Shown here piece by piece: positions 37,758-50,094 of a stretch of 64,000 nucleotides of DNA. Made by a program: the position numbers and the translations under genes. The notes under the pieces are model-generated. The model was not told the DNA's origin and made no database searches. It was given only the letters and a program-made list of their open reading frames with translations. Source of the DNA: Anarhynchus alexandrinus (taxonomy: Eukaryota > Chordata > Aves > Charadriiformes > Charadriidae); NCBI GenBank assembly GCA_008711295.1, contig VUYV01000188.1, positions 124,001 through 188,000 on the forward strand, in the 5' to 3' direction. The first letter of the stretch is position 1; every line of letters starts with the position of its first letter.

Positions 37758-37787
37758 TTTTTTTTTTTTTTTTTTTTTTTNTTTTTT
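37758..37787. repeat. Long T homopolymer with one unresolved base
   Basis: Twenty-three T at 37758-37780, an N at 37781, then six T. The N lies within the homopolymer, so the true length of the run is uncertain. Frames drawn through it are unreliable. Confidence 0.95.
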
Positions 37788-39494
37788 AAGCACTTAAGCC
37801 CAACTGCTAATGGAATTTCATGATTTTAAATAATTTACATTTCCATCTGGTTTGAAAAACACCAGGTGGAGATTGCAGATTAGGATGAGTCTAAGTGGAA
37901 GGAAATGTTTGTTTAAAATATTAAAGCTAAAAACAAACATTTATGTGAACCACATTTTTGCTGTCCATTGTGCTGTGTTCTTGTATCTTCTCTACCACCA
38001 CTTTAGATGTGCAAATAGTATTTTGCTTTTAATTGGATGTTTTGCACATGTTGCTTATCATTATGGTCAGGGGAGAGGAGGCCAGGGTAGGGTATGGGAG
38101 GGAAGGAGAGCCCGTACCGAAGGGTGAAGGAATCAGGGATTGAAGGATTTCTTCAACATGCTCCTTTGATCACTACATTTATTCCTTTCTGTTTTTCTAC
38201 TGGCCTTGCTAACCTGCTTCCTTGGAGGTGGAAACAAATTTGAACCTAGGCTACACAAGGGTTATTTTAAGGGAAAACATGCAGCTCCCAAAGACAGACG
38301 AGAGTTTTGTTAGGGTAAAGACTGAAGGTTTGCTGGTGCACAATCCAAACCACCCACAAGGACAAGAACTTTCCTTCTCTCCCACTTGCCAGCTGGCAAG
38401 CTTTTATTTAAAATGGGGGATACTGAGCTGTGGTTTGTAAAACTGCATCTGACTGTGGTTTGTAAAACTGCTTCTAATACTTGCTCCCTGTTCCTTGGCT
38501 GCCAGTATCTTGATGGACTTTCTCGAGTAGAGCACGCAAACATGAACTCCCAGTGAGGAGCTGTGATAACAGCATTGTGCTTTTCCCTGTACTTTGACAG
38601 AGTTCATTTTATGAAACCACATCTGATAGGCATCTTAAACACTGCCCTTCTCCTCTAGATAAAATCCTTGCATTTCAGTTGGTTTGCAATGGGTTGGTTT
38701 TCATTTTGAGTAGAAACGGCAGAGACATTCTTGTGGGTGCGTGCCTTAGCATGACACGATTCGAAATCACACCTGCATTGTAACGATAGCATGTAAGGTT
38801 AAAGCTTGCCTTTGCTGTACAAAACTCCAGGTACAATATTATGGAAAAAATCTGTGAAAAACGTGGGTAACACAGAGTTAAGATTGCATGAGGAACGCTG
38901 TATTTAAATAAAAAAAAAATTAATGTACAACAATATTTCTCATGCTTGCAAATTCCTGATTCAGAGATGCCAATGGCTCAGAGAGAACTACCTCTCCCAG
39001 CCTGTAATCTGAGACTGATTTACCTACCATGAGTAAACCAACTACTCCAGCTGCTCTGAGCTCTGTCCAGAGATTGTAATACTGCTTTTTACCGTACATA
39101 GGTAGTCCACATTTTCACCATTCCGAATTCTGTTAGGACATGAAAACTCTTTGCTACTTTGATAATATTTGAAAAAAATAGACACAGAACATTGGCTTTT
39201 TGTCTGTGTACTCTGAGCCCCATTGCCCTAAGACACTACCAGACAGCTGAACTGATGTAGACATTGAAAGTTATAATATCCCTCAGTAAATCCCAAGTGT
39301 AATTTGTGGTGACTATAAGTCGAACCATGATTCAAAGGACTAAAGTATGTTTTTTATTTTATACGAAATACCAGAACTTAATTTTTTTTTTGTGAGGATT
39401 GGTTCCAAAACCAGCTAGTCTGAAAGCCTCCTGAACAACAAAATTGATTTGTACTAGGATAGATGAATATTAGTATAGATCAAAATTGTCTGCA
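37788..39494. other. Non-coding stretch with a tandem duplication
   Basis: No supported gene. A 25-bp tandem duplication lies at 38428-38477. A polyA run of nine is near 38921-38929 and a T run near 39382-39391. Confidence 0.5.
38428..38477. repeat. 25-bp tandem duplication
   Basis: Two adjacent 25-bp copies sharing CTGTGGTTTGTAAAACTGC, diverging only in the last bases. Consistent with slippage. Confidence 0.9.
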
Positions 39495-39900
39495 GAAAAT
39501 TTGCATGGATTTACCAAAGGAGAGGATATATACAGTAAGCAGATTTTAATTTTGTTGAGTTTGTTATAGAGCAAGCTGACAAGTATAAAGCGGTGGATGT
39601 AATTTATTAAGACTTAAAGATTTACTGTTTGGAGAAGATTCATTTTGTACGATCAAAAAGTCAGGTGCTGCTCATGAAAGATTCAATAAAAATAGTTGGT
39701 AGGTGAAAGATAGATGAGGAAGGTAAATGGTTATTTTTCACATCATAAGGTAATTGCAAAGGGGTGTGTTCTAGGAATTAGTGTTGAGTCACTCTCTGCA
39801 CTGGTGGTTCTAAAGAAGGAATATCGGTAAAATGTGAAAATTTGTGAGTTACAATAAATTGAAAGATCTTACTAATACCAAAAGGAGAATGAGATTATGT
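39495..39900 (+). mobile_element. Very old CR1/L3-like LINE ORF2 fragment
   Basis: A decayed reverse-transcriptase segment. 'tgcatggatttaccaaagg' is the familiar GFxKG-type start (HGFTKG). About 100 bp later 'gcggtggatgtaatttatta' and 'agactta' match AVDVIYLDF, then 'catgaaagattcaataaaaa' and finally 'ggtgtgttctaggaattagt' with 'gttgag' for the GVPQGSVLGP motif at about 39762-39787. Order and spacing agree with the reverse-transcriptase domain of CR1/L3 elements, but stops and indels break every frame. It is far older than the other CR1 copies here. Confidence 0.6.
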
Positions 39901-42900
39901 TTAAGGTGGGGCAGGAGTTGAAAGTGGCTTTCATCATTTAATATACAGTAGCACTGGAAGTATGATGAAGGTTAATGTTTCCAGGGATCAGTAGATGCCT
40001 ATCACAAAGCAGGAAAAGGAACCGATTTTTGTAAGAGTCAAGAAATGTCAGTAGTCAAGCCTTGAAAGACAGGCGACAACCCAACATCCACAGATAAACT
40101 ACAGGGGCCTTTTTGTCCTGAAGTGCTATTTGGAGATTGTGTGTGATGGTCGAGTCTAGATACCCTTTTAATCATTTTGCTCTGTGACCCAAGGACTCTG
40201 CCTCTTGACTGTGAAGGGTTACGGGGGTTATCTTTAAAGATGGTGTTCATTTTTCTCCCACATCCATTATTTTTATAAACAGCTTTTATCATACTTCATT
40301 AATAGTAATCCCCTGTGCGGTCTTTGCAATTGGAGGCATAGCTGAGAGCTCTTCATCTGTACACATGAAAGAACTTGCATTTTGTATATTTGCATCTTAA
40401 GTTTCTCCAATATTGGAATGTGCAATAGGTGACTTTAAATGACTTTCTTCTTGTTTCCATCCCATTTGGGAAAAAAAGGTAATCTAACAAAAATACTCTC
40501 TAAACAATATCATTAAAGGTAAGTAAACTAATAACACATAGATTTTAGTGTTTGCTGGTTTGTGTCAGCGTCTGGTAATACAATGAATAATTCATATCAA
40601 ACTAGTAGAATGTAACATTTACATAAAATAATACTTTGCAAATTTATGGTAAGTACTAATTACTTGCCTTATTTGCCATGACTATGATATTAAATATTCA
40701 TAAAAATGTGATTATTTCTTTGATTTGGCAGGCATTTAGATTTCTCTACAGCTTTTCACACTGCTAATTTTAATCCAGTAAATTATCTGGAAGAAAACAG
40801 TATGCAGCCTAAAAACTGTTCAAAATTCACTCCAACATTGAGCACATTATGGACGTAATGATCCATTACAACCAAACTTCAAGAAGGTCTTGCAAGAAAA
40901 CTGAGAATTAAACAAAGAAATATGGAGACTATCATCATTATTTATCAGATATATTTATTAATAGTTTAGAATTTTATATATATTGAGAAACTTTTAAATA
41001 ATTAGATCTACTTTTACATGTTATATTTTTGTGAAGTTAAGTTTTCTTAAATTCTTTCTGTTTTATATAGGTTGCTCATTGTTATTTTTGGTGTATTTAT
41101 ATTTTAATTGGTTAAAGAATCTGAATTCTGTCTTTTGAATACAGCAGACATGCTTATTTTTAACTGTCACAGAAAATAATTCTTGTGAACATCACTTGGA
41201 GTTGTGTATGATATACAGTATTAATACCACTTTGCACTTAAGTGTGTATGAATGTGTTTGTATATATATATACATTGATTCCAAGGCTTCAAAGCTGCTT
41301 ACATAATTAAATCTTCATGTCTATCTGTGAATATTTAGTACCTGTTCCTGTCTCTCTAGCTGTGTAATGTGTATGCAAGCAAATCTATGACATTTTAATT
41401 AATAAGAATAAAATATATAAGACTATGCACTACATGTACATTGCATGTGTGCCCCAAAATGGAGAGAAGGAATCAGAAATGCTGGTTCTTAGACCCCCAC
41501 GCTTGAATTATTTCCCTGCATTGTTTTCATCCTTCTCTGTTGTTTCTAGCAACAGAGGAATAAAGGGTCGTCTCAAATGAGGTAATATAACCAAATACAA
41601 TCATCAGAAGGTAGCAATAGCAAAACAAAGAATCAGGGAACTTGTACGTATAAAGATTTCTATAATAGAATACAAAAGGATTATGTAATATTAGAGATAT
41701 ACAGTCTTTATATAATTTATGTAACATATATACTATGTAACTGTATCTGTAGAATTATCTTTGCAACCTTTGTAATCTGCAAAGCCTGTCTTTGCTTCCT
41801 GGTTTTTGTTTTTTTTTTTTTCTTTACAAGTTTTGCACTAAAGAAGGTGCGTTGTCAGCACACCTTCTCTCAGCTACCCGGACTTCTCAGCCGCTCGATG
41901 GTTTGCTATCCAGGGGTAGCCCCGAGGTAACTCAGGGATGTGTGCCTCCATCCCCAGACACCTGTTCAATTTAAAACTCATCAAGCTTCAGTTAAATATG
42001 TGTGAAACTTTCAAAGATACAGAAACCTTTTAAAATCTTTGATTAAAAGTTAAACTGATGACTTGTAACTTGCAAACAGCATCACTAAACGTATGTAAAA
42101 ATACAGAGTTCCTGTACCACTGCTTAAAATAAACATTTGGAAAAGGTTTTGAAATATCAATCTGCTTCTTTGCCGTACAAAAAAGGAATGTGAAATGAAA
42201 TGTAACTTCGTTAAGTCTAAACACAGGAAAACAAACTTTGCCTTTAGTCTTACACAGCTCAGCCCTGTGTAAGATTTGCAGGATTTCAGCAAGCCGTGCA
42301 GGTTACTGGAGCAAGAGTTTGGGTTCCAGAGCTGCATCTGCTATCATACCCTGCTCAGTAATGCCCCGAGCTTAGGATACATCACTCTAGCACTCCAGCA
42401 GTGGAATCTCTTGGGGCATTTTCCCCGACGGCAAAAGGTGGGGCAGAGCTGGAACACGTGGTGTTTGCCCTGTACTGATGCCAAGTGCCCACGGGGAGAT
42501 CCTTTGCTCCTGATTCCGGCTCTACTCGGGGCCACGGCTTGGTAACTCTCTCTGGAAGAGCTCTCTGCTGTATTCCCGTGGTTACACGCTGCTTCTTTCT
42601 CTACAAGAGGATTTCAAAGAGCAGAGGCATCTGATGAAATTTCTGCCCAGCAGACCGCTTGGTTTTGAGGCATGTTACATAAAGATAATTTTACTCCTTA
42701 GCTAAATCAGTCAAATACCAAATAGATAACATGAATCTAAAAATAGATATATATCAAAAACCAACACCGTGCTGTCCAGGAGGGGAGAGGGAATGTGCAG
42801 TTCCATTCTGCATTTATTCTCCTGCCAGTTCAGTCAATCCAGGGCATGCTCATCTGAGTGGAGTTCTCGACCTTAAATAAATGTGAGACATAGTAGCCCT

Positions 42901-43230
42901 AATTTTCCTGCGTCGGAGGAAAAATCCTTCTGAAAGCTTGCTCAGGTAGTTTTTATATGTACAAATGCTAGCACCTTGTCAGCTGTAAATACACCATCTA
43001 ATTAAACTCCTTCTGAAGTTGTACACTTACTGAAATGTCTTTTGTAAGTGAAATGAAATTCTTTGGTTTTACATGTTTTGACATTGTGAAACGGGGACAA
43101 GTGAAGCAGAGTTTTAAAATCCCCAGTGCAGCTCTAATGGAGCCTCTTCTGGTTGCTTTGTACTAGTCTCAGGGGTGAAAAGAAAGTTCATTTAAAAATA
43201 AGCATTTCCCTTATGTCAAGATGAGAAACT
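39901..43230. other. Non-coding stretch, strongly AT-rich
   Basis: No supported gene. The LINE relic may extend a little past 39900 (the 'ccagggatcagtagatgcc' near 39982). Sequence from 40.4 to 41.8 kb is especially AT-rich with a short TA run at 41258-41273. T run at about 41809-41822. Frames of up to 95 codons on the minus strand at 42.0-42.3 kb have no recognisable domain. Confidence 0.55.
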
Positions 43231-43578
43231 ATCGATTGTATTTGTATTCTCTGAGAAAAATCACTGATCCCTTCAAATGGGAAAAGAACGTCCGGATTGC
43301 AATCCTGTGAGCTGTGTAAAAGAGGCTGCATGCTCAAAGTCAAAGAGAAGCCAGAGGAAAATGGCATACAGGAGGTCAAAGCAGTTCACATGGCTCATCG
43401 GCAGCTGTTTGCACCATATGACAGATCTAAAGGCAACTTCGGAGCTGTCTGTACAATATGTGGAGCTTACCAGAGATATAGAAGCTGCTGCTATAATGTC
43501 ATTTTCCATAAAAAAAAGTTGGTAAAGTTGGCACCGTGTTTTATGGACTGCAGTGCCGATGATAGCCTTAATTCATGA
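43231..43578 (+). other. Open frame with CxxC pairs, status uncertain
   Basis: A 116-codon frame open from a stop at 43228-43230 to a TGA at 43576-43578. Its first ATG in frame is at about 43330; the upstream part has no ATG. It carries CELCKRGC early and VCTICGAYQRY later, two CxxC-type pairs about 45 residues apart, and a charged stretch between. I do not recognise a family. No convincing acceptor or donor sites bound it and no Kozak-like start is present. It could be a chance frame, a decayed exon or an unannotated exon. The first is most likely. Confidence 0.15.
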
Positions 43579-46119
43579 TCTTAATCCCGACAAAAAGAGA
43601 CAAGGAAGAAGTGGAACTGGATGTTCACTTTACAGGAAGTTCTCGGAGAGCACAACTCCTGGCGTCGCTTTTGTGCTGCTCAGCACTTAGTCTGTATCAT
43701 GGCCTCTTTTGCTTTGCTTTTCTTACATCACAAACACAAGAATTGAAAAGAAATTGCGCATGTTATTGCCCTGACTTTCGCTTGTCTGAAGGCCACTTGG
43801 GTTCAGCTGCTTGGAGTCACACAAGAAACAAGTCTGATCGCAACCTAAGGTTAGCTGGTAAGTTTGAGAGAAGGTAGGTGGAGAACCAAAACAAAATTAT
43901 GTCCATTAGCCACTAAGTGGAGCTTTGTAGATATCACAATATAACAAAACCATTAAAATCTTTTCACTTGATGTGATTCTATACCATTGCTAGAGAGCTA
44001 TTTTTTGTAACTTTGTCACAGCAGGCAGTAAGACTGATAGAGGGAACGAAACGAGATAGAAGAACTTCGAGGACTTTGAGAACTTTTCTTTTTCTAATTA
44101 ATTCTGTGAATGCTGAAATACATGTTGTTTAAAACTGGTGGTTGTTAACAAACAAAAGCAGAATATTCCAGACTTTCCTAAAGGCCATTCTGCGCCCATG
44201 TATAAAATTGCATTTCGTTGCCTAAAATGAATCATTAATCCCTGATCCTGGAAACTTATTTACACAACGTTTAGTCACCTGAATAATATCGTTGCTATAA
44301 GCAGAACCACACAAGTTCATTAGGTTACCTGAGCACGGTGTGCTTTCAGTACCTAAGATCCTGACCTGCAGAAACTCCCTTATCTGGCTCTGTAGGCTGA
44401 TACTTTTACACGTGGTTTATGCGGTAGATAGCTCATACAATTCTGAGATGAAATGCTCTGTATAAATAGTTAATTTATTTCAACGTGCGTTACCACTACA
44501 TCTCAAGACGCATACCAGAGCCCATCTTGTGCTGTCCTGCTGGAAAGACAATCTGCCACAAGTCTGGACTTTAAGGGATCGTTTTGAGAAGTGTTGGAAT
44601 TGCTATATGCAGAAATAGATGTGTTGCAGACTTCAATCACTGTAGGAAACCTGCTAGAAAATGTGGCTGCTCAGTTAATGAATCTGGAGAGTCAGATGGG
44701 CATATTGAAAGAAGATTGGAATGCACAGAAACTGAATTTCCACCTGGGGAACTCAGCATAACATTTTCCAGGGTTCATGAAACATTATTTAAATGTCTTA
44801 TTTTTAAGTTTTGCCCCCATCTCTTCACTTGAGATATCTTCTCCATCTAGAGAGACAGGGTGAAATCAAGGGAATATAGCACTGGTCCTTTCTTGGCAGT
44901 GCTTTTTTGTAGGAACTTCCATCCCAGAAATAGCTCCTTGGAGTCACTATTATTCCTATTTAGGGAAGAAACAGCTTTCAAAATTGCAGTGAGCTCCTAT
45001 GTCTAGATTGACCAGGACTGTTCTTGCTATCGAGATTATCTGACTTCATCTACATAGATGGGTACAGGAGAAGATGGAGATGGGACCTGCCAGCTCCAGT
45101 ACCTAGGTCCAGCTGACACAGACAATTTTCCTCTGCACCCTGAAGTCCTCTGCTGGTGAAAATCTCCTTTAGCTATAGACCCCTTGAAAACTGATCTTGA
45201 AATGTGCAGCTTGTAGTCTACAGCTTTATGAGTTGCAATGGTGCTTGTTCTTTCACCACTTACATGAAGTTCCTTCAAAAAGAAGTATGGATCAGTATTT
45301 TCAGAGACTGGAAAATAATGGCTTACTGTAATTTCTAGCATTGTTTAGTAAAAGATGTAGAGTTGAAAGAGCTTTCTGCCATGTTAAATGCATTTTAAAA
45401 GAGAATTGGCTGAGAGAGACCTTATCTGAGCAAATTTTCAATACTTAAAAAAAGAATTTATCCAATATTCTTTACGATGAAAACCAGGAAACTGGTGCAA
45501 ATGAGAGTCTTTGTCCATATAGATTCCTTTGAGGGTAATGAGTACAAAGAGGATGGATTTTAGCTCAATAAGGTGCACACTCTTCTATGTGTGTGTCTAA
45601 CAATTAAACACAAAGAAAATGGATTATGAATATACCTATTTATAAATTAATACAACTGTAATGCAAATTATTTAAACATCTGCCAAACAGACATGAAAAA
45701 CCTTTATTGTTTGAGAGAAAATAATGCAGAAACATCATGTAACATGTAGGTGAATATGATCTTAGAGATCATTTGCGTATTTTTCCTTATATTGGTGGAA
45801 AAAAACTGAGGCTGGATCCCTCAAAACACAGATATTAAGAATATTAAATTAGCTATACTCAGAAGATTAAGTATGTTTTATGAGGGGAGAAAAAACTATT
45901 TAGTGAAAAATTTAAAAGGAGGTGGGGCTTTGTATGTATACATAAATATTTTTTTTTACAATATTTCAGTACCTCTGCTAGTACAGTGTTGCACTGGGAA
46001 ATGCTGCACAGTAATTGCAGTCAATATTCTTTTCCAGCTTCTGCTAGAAGAAGCTCTAGTATATTTATTTCCCTTTTTTCTGGATGTCCTAAGTTGTATG
46101 GAAAAGATATTTATAATGT
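43579..46119. other. Non-coding stretch, no gene seen
   Basis: No supported gene. 'ctattattcctatttaggg' near 44947 faintly resembles a MIR but is too short to call. Frames of 82-101 codons at 43.6, 44.6 and 45.0-45.3 kb have no recognisable domain. Confidence 0.5.
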
Positions 46120-46580
46120 AAGCTGTTTGAATGACTGGAGGACTCTGCTGATAAAGACGTAGAGTGCATATTCTGCTGCAGAGGTCTTTATACTGCAGAA
46201 TTGATGGCTGATTACAAAGCAGCCTAAAGATCTAATTACAATTGGCAACCAGGAGATGAGGGAAGACTGCAGACAATTTTCCTCTATTTTTATACACAGT
46301 CCTTGTGGCATTCACATTGCTTTCAATAAGCGTGCTTCTGGCAAAAACTGTCAATGATGGTAATCGTCTGGATGACTGGCTTCGGAGAGGCTGCAAGCCT
46401 GACCTTTGCTATTGTAATCATCCCCACCATCAGCGTGGGGATGCGCGCCACCCCAAAGCTAGAACAAGTGCTGTAACTAGGCGGTAATTGCAGATTGCTA
46501 ATGATGATGCTATTGATGATGCATTTTTGTTTGTGGTAATTGAAAATCCGTTACGCTGGGCTTAACTCTACGGTGGTGAA
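46120..46580. other. Candidate conserved non-coding block C
   Basis: Complex sequence with TAATTA at 46233-46238 next to CAATTG, 'gattacaaagc' near 46210 (TCF/SOX-like) and 'ggtaattgcag' then 'attgctaatgatgatgc' near 46490-46512. A perfect hairpin, CATCCCCA (46419-46426) and TGGGGATG (46436-46443) with a 9-nt loop, is followed by CGCGCC. CpGs are retained. The texture is that of constrained regulatory DNA, unproven here. Confidence 0.4.
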
Positions 46581-47026
46581 TGATTAACGCTAAAAGAGGG
46601 AGGAAATGTGCGGCTGAAGTAAGAAAGACAAACATTCTGTGTGTGCCATTCTCCTACGTCTACCCCACCTGATACATAATCCAAATACATAACATCCCTA
46701 TGTTTGAAAAGGAAGGCATAAAATTCAAAGGTTTTTTAAAAGTTAGGTTGAAATCCTACAGTGTGCTCCTAAGCCTATTGCACTACGCAGTGAATACTAT
46801 TACAGTTGTGTAATAATAATTGCAACTCACCAGTGAAAGCAGATCATGGACACTGAGTAGGGCCAAAATACCAGTTTAGATACTTGGGGAAGACGTGCTC
46901 TGTGAAGGTGTTGGAGTGTCAGCGGAGAGAGAGCACAGACCGAGGATATGTAGGATTCTCTAGAAATTCTAGGATCCGTATTTCTCTGCCAAAGTTGTAA
47001 TAATCTCAGATTGGGTACTTTATTTT
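46581..47026. other. Non-coding spacer
   Basis: No gene or repeat recognised before the CR1 junction near 47027. Confidence 0.5.
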
Positions 47027-47553
47027 CTGCACTGGTGAGGCCACAACTGGAATACTGTGTCCAGTTCTGGGGTCCCCAGTTCAAGAGGGACAGGGAACTG
47101 CTGGAGAGTGTAGGGCAACTAAGATGATTGAGGGATTGAAGCATCTCCCTTATGAGGAAAGGCTGAGAGAGCTGGGACTCTTTAGCCTGGAGAAGAGAAG
47201 GCTGAGGGGAGACCTTATTACAGCGAACAAGTATCTAAAGGGTGGGTTGAAGGAGGATGGAGCCAGACTCTTTTCAGTGGTTCCCAGTGACAGGACAAAG
47301 GGCAATGGGCACAAGTTGGAACATAGGAAGTTCCGTTCCAACACACAGAAAAACTTCTTTACGGTTAGGATGACAGAGCACTGGAACAGGCTGCCCAGGG
47401 AGGTTGTGGAGTCCCCTTCTCTGGAGATTTTCAAGACCTGCCTGGATGCAGTCCTGAGTAATGTGCTCTAGGCAATCCTGCTTTGGCAGGGGAGTTGGAC
47501 TAGATGATCTCTAGAGGTCCCTTCCAACTCTGAAAATTCCGTGATTCCGTGAT
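47027..47553 (+). mobile_element. CR1 LINE, 5'-truncated 3' fragment (young-looking copy)
   Basis: Plus-strand CR1. It starts near 'ctgcactggtgaggccacaa' and 'ctggaatactgtgtccagtt', runs through the ORF2 C-terminal region and its stop at 47469-47471, then 'ttggactagatgatctctag', and ends with two tail units ATTCCGTG. Over the shared 350 bp it is about 95 percent identical by eye to the inverted copy at 2246-2676. Truncation at the 5' end is normal for this family. Confidence 0.95.
47124..47471 (+). pseudogene. CR1 ORF2 C-terminal relic
   Basis: An open frame of 115 codons corresponding to the end of CR1 ORF2, with [21 protein letters not shown] near the start and [17 protein letters not shown] near the end. 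The region lies after the reverse-transcriptase catalytic core, so the product would have no polymerase or endonuclease activity. A small deletion just upstream of 47112 appears to shift the frame relative to the family. The open frame reflects youth of the insertion. Confidence 0.85.
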
Positions 47554-49143
47554 AATAAGCACGAAGAATTATATCCTATCTCATGTTTTCACTTTGTAGG
47601 AAAGTTTAAAATTTACACAATGGACTTTATCCTCTGGACAGATATGGCTAAACATCACAAAAGTTAGCGTAAGACTAGCGCTTCTGTAACTGTTTCTTTA
47701 TCCTTCTTTTTCTTTCTGGAAATTTGAAAATATAAAGAAAAATGGTTTGCGCTGTTCAGCTTTTCACTGGAGGAATCTCATCACTGCTGGAGCTGAATGC
47801 TGAATAAAATGGTTTAGAGAAACCAGAACCTCCCATGGAAACAAGTTTTGAGTCTGAGTGAAGGAGAATTGTTCTCCATGGTAAAAAGCCGAGTGGTTGG
47901 AAGACTCACCTGGCAGGTGGGAGATTTTTCCCCTCTGTCACAAGTGCAAAAAAGTTTGCCAAACTTCATACCCAAAAGTCAGGCCAGACACAACTGCTTC
48001 TAGCTTTTGGTTTGTCTGTCTGATCTCGGTTGCATTAGCACTGAGCCAAACACATGCACGTTTTTTTGTTGCATTATATCATGGGTGTAAACACCAAGCA
48101 CACCCAGTGTCACGCATACAGATTTGTCTGTGACAAAGTATGTGGTAATTACTCTTGCATATTCCCTTAAAGAGATATCTCCTAAAAAAATGAAATCTAA
48201 TGAAATCAATGGGTTTTTACCAAAAGTTGCACTGAAGACCGATGGAATGTAATCAGAAACAAAATTTCTGCTGTAAAGTGGTACCTATTAAAACTTCATT
48301 GTTTGTGCTGTTAAAGGACTAGCTGATATAGTTTCATTGAAGGGGAGACCTGGTTCAAACTGTGGTTTCTAGAAGTTTAGGCTATTCTTCAGAGACTTGC
48401 CGCTATGCTGTAGCTCTCACTGGTGGCAAGATGAAGCAGGTAGAGTCATGCATGCAGCTGCAGGTGGGACCCTGTGGAGAAATGTACCTCCAATGTGCTT
48501 GTGGTTTAGTTTAGCTCTGAGATTTTGTGATCTCTTACAAGTCAAAGTCTTTATCATCCAGCCATGTTTCAGCAGCCCTTATGAAACAGTCAATCTCATT
48601 TCATTTCTGTGAGCCTGGTCCCACCGCGAAAGAAATGCAGTTACAAATGATGATAGCTCTGCAGGCAAGTCCAGGAAGCCCAGAGATGTTGGTGGACGTG
48701 ATAAATGGGATGCAAATGCTTTCCTTGGAGCCTCTGCCCAGAAATAGACTAAATTGTGTTGGTGAGGAATGCCACTGTCACTCACGTTGTACCCTTTTGG
48801 ATAAATAAAGGGCTTTCATTAATACAGTGTCTTTCAAGAGCACTAAATTCACGTTAAAATAATTGGGCCAAATTAATTTCTCCTTTAACTCTGCTGCCTT
48901 GTTCAGCTGGCACCAGATTTGAGTTTGCTTCAATTTCTTTAAAACTTGAAACTACAAGATGAATTTCAATTATACCCAAATCAATTCTGGCAGCACTAGT
49001 GTATATTTTGGTCTCAATACAGGTGTAGGAGGATGATTGTTCCTCCTCTGATATTTAAGGACCTTGTGGGCCTATCAGGATAGCTACTAAAAATTGCCTC
49101 CTGCGTTATGTGATCTTCTGAAGTGAAATTAAAGGTGTGCGGT
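47554..49143. other. Non-coding stretch, possible old repeat
   Basis: No supported gene. Around 48861-49030, 'aattgggccaaattaatttc' and 'cagctggcaccagatttgag' resemble parts of the old palindromic class (GGGCCAAATTCTGC, CAGCTGGTGTAAAT), weakly. Confidence 0.45.
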
Positions 49144-49181
49144 CATATATATATATGTGTGTATATATATACATATATATC
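49144..49181. repeat. TA/TG microsatellite
   Basis: Alternating CATATATATATA, TGTGTGTA and TATATATACATATATAT over about 38 bp. Likely polymorphic in length. Confidence 0.9.
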
Positions 49182-50094
49182 TCAATAGCAAGTTTCTTGG
49201 CCAAACCTGTGCAGGTATTCCTGAGACTACATCATACTGGAGGTCATATTTATGTGGAAGGTAAAAATAGGAATATTGACAGCGGACAAAGGTAAAAGGC
49301 CATTACCTCTCACCTTGTGCATACATTCGTGTTAATACCTTATTGCCAAGTCACACACAACCTGTTTTTCTAGGGAAACCAGTGACAGACTCTGAGACTT
49401 CTTCCCCTCTCCCCCAACTCAGACCAGAACTTACCTTCACCATCTAAGCTGATATAGCACTTTCCTTTTCTCCGTGGAAATGTTTTTATTACAGCAACAC
49501 CTAATAACTTACAGTGCTGAAACCTCTTCTTTTGTCAGCGGATCCCAGAACCCTTTCCAAATGTAACATGGTGGTAAGTGGGAGTCAGATAATACAACGC
49601 TGTGAACACCCTTAAATGCCTTGGCTTGCACTTCCCACATAGCAGAATCCAAAATTCGGCAATTGTTCGCTGTTTTACCACAGGAAATGTAAATGATTGC
49701 AGAGCACTTCACCTACTTTTTGTAATGATGATTAGTATATATTTACTTTTTGTTGGGGTCACTACTTAAAATGGAATAAGTCCCCATAAAATATTCCACA
49801 CACATCCTATGTTAATGAGGCCTTAAAACTTACGAGTACAGGAGAAAAGCAAGGTACTGCACTTAGTTAGACCATTGATTAAATTAAGCCATGAAATTAC
49901 TGCCTATTATGAAAAATGCATGCTCATTTTACTGTTATCTCCTTTCCTCTCTTCCTCTGTGTTTGTGTATTACATCTGTACGTTGTCTGGTCATAAACCT
50001 GGCTTGTAAACCCTCGGTAGAGGAATCTGTCTTTATTACAGTGTGTGCGCACAGCCCCAGAGGTAGCGGCGGTCCCTGTTCTTGACAGGCGCGT
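49182..50094. other. Non-coding stretch, no gene seen
   Basis: No gene or transposon recognised. Confidence 0.5.

Noticed and set aside
44584..44832. 82-codon cysteine-containing frame
   Set aside because: Isolated, no known motif spacing, begins at a non-ATG codon, and no splice-like sites seen.
44940..45000. Possible minus-strand MIR ('ctattattcctatttaggg')
   Set aside because: Only about 20 bp agree and the flanking MIR segments are missing.
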